Source: Lachnospiraceae bacterium (GTDB lineage: Bacteria; Bacillota; Clostridia; Lachnospirales; Lachnospiraceae). From it: a stretch of 18,510 nt of DNA. Where the stretch lies: contig VSNR01000087.1 in NCBI GenBank assembly GCA_009774345.1, forward strand, positions 1 through 18,510. Reading direction: 5' to 3'. Shown here in pieces: positions 15,401 through 18,510 of the stretch. Below the pieces are notes generated by a model. The model was not told the origin of the DNA and did no database searches. It saw only the letters and a program-made list of their open reading frames with translations. The translations under genes were made by a program, and so were the position numbers. Positions within the stretch are counted from its first letter, which is position 1. Every line of letters begins with the position of its first letter.

Positions 15401-18216
15401 ACATTATGCGTATCAAAACCGTGCAAATCCAAAGAGGTCAATGATTTACAATAACCAAACATAGCGTGCATGTCTCTTACTTTACTGGTATTAAATCCAC
15501 TTATATTCAACTGCTCTAACGAAGGACATTGGTGAAACATAGCCCACATAGTTTGTACATTCCCCGTATCAAAACTGCTTAAATCCAACGCTGTCAGACT
15601 GCTACAATAAGAAAACATCCTGCCCATATCTGTTACTTTGCCAGTATTAAATCCGCTTATATTCAACTTTTTCAGTCCACTGCATTTATAAAACATAGAT
15701 TCCATACTGGTTACATTATCTGTAACAAATCTGCTTAAATCCAAATATTCAAGATTGCTGCAATTTTGGAACATTCCGCGCGTGGTTGTCACATTACCTG
15801 TGTCCAGACCACTTAAATCAACACTTTCCAAATTAACGCAGCCATTAAACATATATCCGGCATCTGTCATGCCTTTTATGTCTGCCTTCACCGATTTAAT
15901 TCTTGTGCGATATTGAAACCACGGCGCCCTGTCTTCCTTGCTTCCTTTCGGTGCGAAATCCCCTGTTCCTTCCACGGTCAGATTTCCGTCCGAATCAAGC
16001 GCCCACGTAATATTATTTCCATTCTCCGTATATATACCGCCCAGCCCTTTTGAAATTCTCAGCTTTATCTCCGCCGTCATACCGTTATAGCTGACCGTCA
16101 GGCTTTGCGCTCCTTCCTTAGTTGTTTTGATTTCAGATACATTTGTCGTGTAATCGCCAGCGTTCAGAACTGTAACCGCTGCATCCGGCGCGTAGTACAC
16201 AACTGTCAAATCTTCATCCTTTACTGTATCGCCCACGTAATACAGCGTCTTTTTCTTTGACACTGCGATATACCCTGTGGAGGTTTCCGGTGCTGTGCCC
16301 TTCGTCAGCAGAATACTATGCGGCAGATTCTGTGGCAGTTTCTCATACTGATTCCCAATACCATCATACCAAATAGATTCTTTGTCTGGCAGTGAAAGCT
16401 CCCGCAATACATTGCGCGGCGTGTTAATCTTGGAAAGCTTGCTACATCCATTCATGAAAAAATAAATATATTCAGTGGGAAGTATTTTTCTCATATCAAA
16501 ACCGCTTAGGTTCAGACTTTCCAAACCGCTACAGTTATCAAACATTCTTTCCATATTTGTCACACTGCTGGTGTCAAAATTACTAAGATCCAAACTTGTC
16601 AGACCGCTACAGTCCCTAAACATTGTGTGCATATTTACAACACTACTGGTGTCAAAATTACTGATATCCAAATCTGTTAAACTGCTACAGCCTTCAAACA
16701 TTCCTTGCATGTTTGCTACATTACTGGTATCAAAATTGCTAAGGTCCAAACTTGTCAGACCACTACAGCCATCAAACATTCCTCCCATATCTGTTGAGTT
16801 AAAAGTATTAAAATTACTGATGTCCAAATTTGATAAAACGCTACACCCCCCGAACATTCCTCTCATATTTGTTACTTTATTAGTATCAAAATTACTAAGG
16901 TCTAAATCTGTCAAATAGCTACAACCTTGGAACATTCTTCCCATATCTGTTACTTTATCGGTATGAAAATTACTAAGGTTCAAACTCGACAGACTGCCAC
17001 AATTCCAAAACATTTGAGCCATGCTTGTTACTTTACTTGTATTAAAGTCCCTAACATTTAGATTTGTCAGACTACTGCAATTTTGGAACATCGAACTCAT
17101 ACTTGTTACATTACTGGTGTTAAAGCTGCTGACATTCAAATTTGTCAAACTACTGCAACCGCTAAACATTCCAGTCATACTCGTTACATTGCCGGTATCA
17201 AAACCGTTCAAATCCAATTGAGTCAAACTACTACAGTTATGAAACATACGATACATATCTATTACATTACTGGTATCAAAATCACTCAAATCCAAACCTG
17301 TTAACTCATTGCAGCCTGAAAACATTTCATTCATCTTTATCATTTTCCCTGTTTTCAGACCGCTCAAATCAACCTCTTTCAGATGAGAACATCCATAAAA
17401 CATATTAACGGCATGTGTCATACCTGTTACGTTTATTTCCGCTGACAGGATATCATTCCGGTACTCATGCCACGGCGATCTGCTGTCACTCCCTGCGTCA
17501 GAAATATTTCCTGTTCCTTCCACGGTCAGCTTCCCGTTCGCATCAATCGCCCATGTAATATTACTGCCATTTTCCTTATACTCACCATGCGGCAAATCCG
17601 TACCAGAGAATGTAAATTTGTCTACACTTTCTTCGGTTTCTGTCTCTGTTTCGATTTCAGATGCCATTTCCGTTTCTTCTATATTGATATCCGTACCATC
17701 TTCCGGCATAGTCTCTTCGTTTGAAACAGACTCCGTTTCTGTTGCTTCTGTCAAGCTTTCCGCTGGTTCTGTCGGATTCCCTTCTATAGATGAATCCTCC
17801 ACAACGTTCTCTTCTGTCGATTCATTTGTTATCGTATTCTCATCAGAAGCATTTTCTGTGAAAGTGCTCTTGGTGTTCTCTTCCTCGGTACAAATGCTTT
17901 CGGTGTTTTTTTCTTCCGTGAAAGTGCCTTCTGCATCTGCTTCCTCGGTGAAAGCCTTTTCTGTGCTCTCTTTATCAGAAGCCCTCTCCTCGGAGGATGG
18001 CTTCGTTGTCTCCTCCATGACAGGCGCTTCCTGCGTAATTGCTTCCTCTGTTGAACTGTTCGTTTCCTCAAATGCAGTCTCTTCCGCATCGGCTTCCTGC
18101 CATGTTTCCTCTGTCTGCTGTCTCTCCTCCTGCGCAAACGCTGTTATACTCGTATCGGTAAACAGCATTGCCGCAGTCAGTGTGATGCAGAGCGCGGTCT
18201 TTGCATATCTCTTCAT
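12478..18216 (-). CDS. Giant secreted BspA-like surface protein with two DUF285 leucine-rich blocks
   Basis: About 1912 residues. Order: signal peptide (1-28, cleavage after ITAFA); Glu/Thr-rich acidic stalk (about 29-202); a lead domain (GEYKENGSNITWAID); DUF285/BspA leucine-rich block 1 (about 265-595, 12 full 22-residue units of the MFxxCSxLxxLDLSxFDTSxV type); a bacterial Ig-like domain (about 636-721); the same lead domain, LRR block (about 785-1090, 11 units) and Ig-like domain (about 1131-1219) again; an MBG-like region (to about 1403); an InlB B-repeat/Flg_new domain (about 1409-1476, GYTFTGWYKD); an Asp-rich linker; and about five YxG...GKGNYTG modules to the end. No LPXTG, SLH or C-terminal membrane segment is seen, so anchoring is unknown. 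BspA relatives bind host proteins or other cells; adhesion is inferred. The start at 18216 is chosen because AAGGAG lies 9-10 bases upstream; a GTG ten codons earlier is unsupported. Confidence 0.92.
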   Translation of the reverse strand: MKRYAKTALCITLTAAMLFTDTSITAFAQEERQQTEETWQEADAEETAFEETNSSTEEAITQEAPVMEETTKPSSEERASDKESTEKAFTEEADAEGTFTEEKNTESICTEEENTKSTFTENASDENTITNESTEENVVEDSSIEGNPTEPAESLTEATETESVSNEETMPEDGTDINIEETEMASEIETETETEESVDKFTFSGTDLPHGEYKENGSNITWAIDANGKLTVEGTGNISDAGSDSRSPWHEYRNDILSAEINVTGMTHAVNMFYGCSHLKEVDLSGLKTGKMIKMNEMFSGCNELTGLDLSDFDTSNVIDMYRMFHNCSSLTQLDLNGFDTGNVTSMTGMFSGCSSLTNLNVSSFNTSNVTSMSSMFQNCSSLTNLNVRDFNTSKVTSMAQMFWNCGSLSSLNLSNFHTDKVTDMGRMFQGCSYLTDLDLSNFDTNKVTNMRGMFGGCSVLSNLDISNFNTFNSTDMGGMFDGCSGLTSLDLSNFDTSNVANMQGMFEGCSSLTDLDISNFDTSSVVNMHTMFRDCSGLTSLDLSNFDTSSVTNMERMFDNCSGLESLNLSGFDMRKILPTEYIYFFMNGCSKLSKINTPRNVLRELSLPDKESIWYDGIGNQYEKLPQNLPHSILLTKGTAPETSTGYIAVSKKKTLYYVGDTVKDEDLTVVYYAPDAAVTVLNAGDYTTNVSEIKTTKEGAQSLTVSYNGMTAEIKLRISKGLGGIYTENGNNITWALDSDGNLTVEGTGDFAPKGSKEDRAPWFQYRTRIKSVKADIKGMTDAGYMFNGCVNLESVDLSGLDTGNVTTTRGMFQNCSNLEYLDLSRFVTDNVTSMESMFYKCSGLKKLNISGFNTGKVTDMGRMFSYCSSLTALDLSSFDTGNVQTMWAMFHQCPSLEQLNISGFNTSKVRDMHAMFGYCKSLTSLDLHGFDTHNVIAMDGLFDGCKNLTELNVSSFNTEKVKSMSSMFSGCESLTEIDLSGFDTHNVGIEVDGGGMQYLFSECSSLESLDLSSFDTRNVKNMFAMFRNCTNLKTLNISSFNTVEVQDMSDMFNGCRSLTSLDLSSFDMGRVTTVANTFGGMLQNCDALSEVYTARNLNLSVPLPSGEWQDMSGASYTNLPTELSYSILLAKDSKPEAGTEHITASKEKTVYYIGDTINTDDVTVRYYGKDGTVKILVSGFTTNASDLSMNTAGTKTLVVTYQQSMKAEIQLTVLEKEVTDKKEVNISGIKISDRTYNKKPASYTGTAKVVLKTNNVDVTSSVKLTYTYSGTQMNGSTYAASATAPVNAGNYKLTIAVAQDDKNYTGSVSYPFKITQAPLTITARDIGVKIGADLPKAEDYQYSTTGLLGDDKLLKEPVLNCDITDTAQAGTYDITITGADAGMNYSITYKNGTLTVNETGEITHYYTVTFNMNGHGTDTTSTGIEEGSLLEKPQDPQAEGYTFTGWYKDQSCTVFWDFAKDTIQSDTTVYAGWKANDDNKGDGDKDDDNKGDGDKDDDNKDDDNKDDNNDNYPADKDDSAFADAERTPLSAVSAAIANISARVYDGTAYEPVIKVTANINGKNTTLTEGIDYRVLYKDHIKAGTATVTIKGNGIYKGSVSKTYTISPRPVKKLKVITGSVAAAQTGTDTASLPVYVYDGAKRLSYNTDFTLTGYSAAGQTAQVTVTGKGNYTGSMTAKLSLYNVASDKLINPSNVGEIQPVSYNAGKAVKPEPVVTAGGAKLVKNKDYKVQYQNNKNAGTAFVIVTGKGAYRGKVVVPFTIKAAQGTSGMTVKSISAKTYNGKYQRPAPSVTVSISGKNKKLVKNKDYTVTYKNNRHAGTAEVLITGKGNYAGMTAKTTFTIKPQNITKAALKGTQGNLTLIYSKGILKQGTDYEQPIYGEVKKNKIKVTIKGKGDFTGTMQKSVKVQ
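13644..13785. repeat. Asp-rich linker repeats in the BspA-like gene
   Basis: The linker reads KGDGDKDDDN twice, then shorter DDDNK-type units. At DNA level a 30-base unit (gtcgccgtcgccttt...gtcatcctt) is nearly identical in both copies. This gives a flexible acidic, possibly calcium-binding hinge, prone to length change. Confidence 0.8.
14950..15870 (-). repeat. DUF285 leucine-rich repeat block 2 (11 units)
   Basis: Units of 66 bases (22 residues) each carry MF-x2-C-x2-L-x2-L-[DN]-[LIV]-S-x-F-[DN]-T. The eighth unit has an extra six or so residues (EVDGGG region, near 15220-15240). The units are clearly diverged from one another at the third codon base, unlike block 1 where neighbours are closer. 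Confidence 0.88.
16440..17410 (-). repeat. DUF285 leucine-rich repeat block 1 (12 units)
   Basis: Twelve full 22-residue units plus a terminal half unit. Units near 16560-16750 share long near-identical DNA stretches (caaaattactaagatccaaa type), implying recent internal duplication or gene conversion. Confidence 0.9.
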
Positions 18217-18364
18217 TTTGTGCTCTCCTTTTTCTTTTTTATTCACTTCTTTTGTACTGGCTTTTCGGTTAATCTATCCTACCCTCCTCTCAACCTGATT
18301 GTCTTTACAAAACTGCTTTGATTTTTGTTTAAATGTTTTCCGCTGCAAACTGTTGTGAAACAAC

Positions 18365-18431
18365 AAAAAACCATGCCCCAAGGCAAAACGAACTTCGTTT
18401 TCACGATACTCGTTTCTTGCCTGACGCATGG
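18365..18431 (-). terminator. Long leader hairpin with T-run (possible attenuator) before the BspA-like gene
   Basis: On the minus strand CCATGC (18426-18431) pairs with GCATGG (18371-18376), AGGCAA with TTGCCT, and AAACGA with TCGTTT, one inside the other, followed directly by TTTTTTG. It lies between the putative promoter and the gene, about 150 bases before the start, so it would stop most transcripts unless refolded. It could also be the end of a short RNA of 60-80 bases. No known riboswitch class is recognised. Confidence 0.6.
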
Positions 18432-18453
18432 TCTTACTTTATCCCGATATAAT

Positions 18454-18484
18454 ATTGTATCACAAAAAGGCAGAGTTATGTCAA
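18454..18484 (-). promoter_or_regulatory. Promoter of the BspA-like gene
   Basis: A perfect TTGACA (18479-18484) is followed by TACAAT (18454-18459) after 19 bases, two longer than ideal; GATACA at the 17-base spacing is a poorer -10. The tetranucleotide repeat begins two bases upstream of the -35. Confidence 0.6.
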
Positions 18485-18485
18485 C

Positions 18486-18510
18486 CTGTCTGTCTGTCTG
18501 TCTGTCTGTC
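18486..18510. repeat. Tetranucleotide (CTGT/ACAG) repeat at window edge
   Basis: At least six perfect copies of ctgt run to the last base of the window, so the full length is unknown. The array abuts the -35 box of the putative BspA-like promoter. Confidence 0.93.

Noticed and set aside
17618..18298. Plus-strand Ser/Val-rich frame of 226 codons
   Set aside because: It is antisense to the Glu/Thr-rich stalk and signal peptide, with no Shine-Dalgarno or domain.
18365..18431. Known riboswitch or T-box
   Set aside because: No T-box sequence, specifier loop or conserved aptamer core is recognised; only a simple nested hairpin.

Overview
The window looks like chromosome from a gut-type Clostridia, most likely Lachnospiraceae. 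The evidence is composition and gene content: Gram-positive Shine-Dalgarno sites (AAGGAGG type), a tRNA without an encoded CCA end, a DUF5688-type protein, a low-similarity two-repeat lipoprotein, an Rpn-family nuclease, an Uma2 fragment and a very large BspA-like/DUF285 surface protein. The genus cannot be fixed from sequence alone.

Layout. Positions 1-4100 hold a minus-strand run of accessory genes: an Rpn nuclease with expandable repeats at both ends, a DUF5688-like gene with a small partner, a Cys-rich 115-residue protein, and a coupled pair (185 residues plus a damaged small gene). A folded repeat element (copy A) and a terminator close this block. At 4383-4491 lies tRNA-Gln(CUG) with a clear promoter and terminator. 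At 4637-5872 an iron-sulfur flavoprotein-like reductase (+) converges on an HD-domain hydrolase (-). At 6008-8245 an AraC-family regulator sits just downstream of an LRR-containing protein of unknown function; that protein carries copy B of the folded element inside its reading frame. Overlapping divergent promoters separate it from a HAD phosphatase (+), which converges on a 770-residue lipoprotein built from a duplicated module. Positions 11540-12477 are a decayed zone with an N-terminally truncated Uma2 gene. Positions 12478-18216 encode a secreted BspA-like protein of about 1912 residues. Its upstream region holds a long terminator-like hairpin, a promoter and a tetranucleotide repeat running off the window edge.

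Most neighbouring genes show no shared pathway. The best candidates for undescribed biology are (1) the palindromic element of about 110 bp, present twice, once between genes and once in frame inside a protein, with its hairpins kept despite base changes, and (2) the repeat/promoter/hairpin leader of the giant surface protein, which could switch or attenuate its expression. Both are inferences from sequence and would need comparative or experimental tests.
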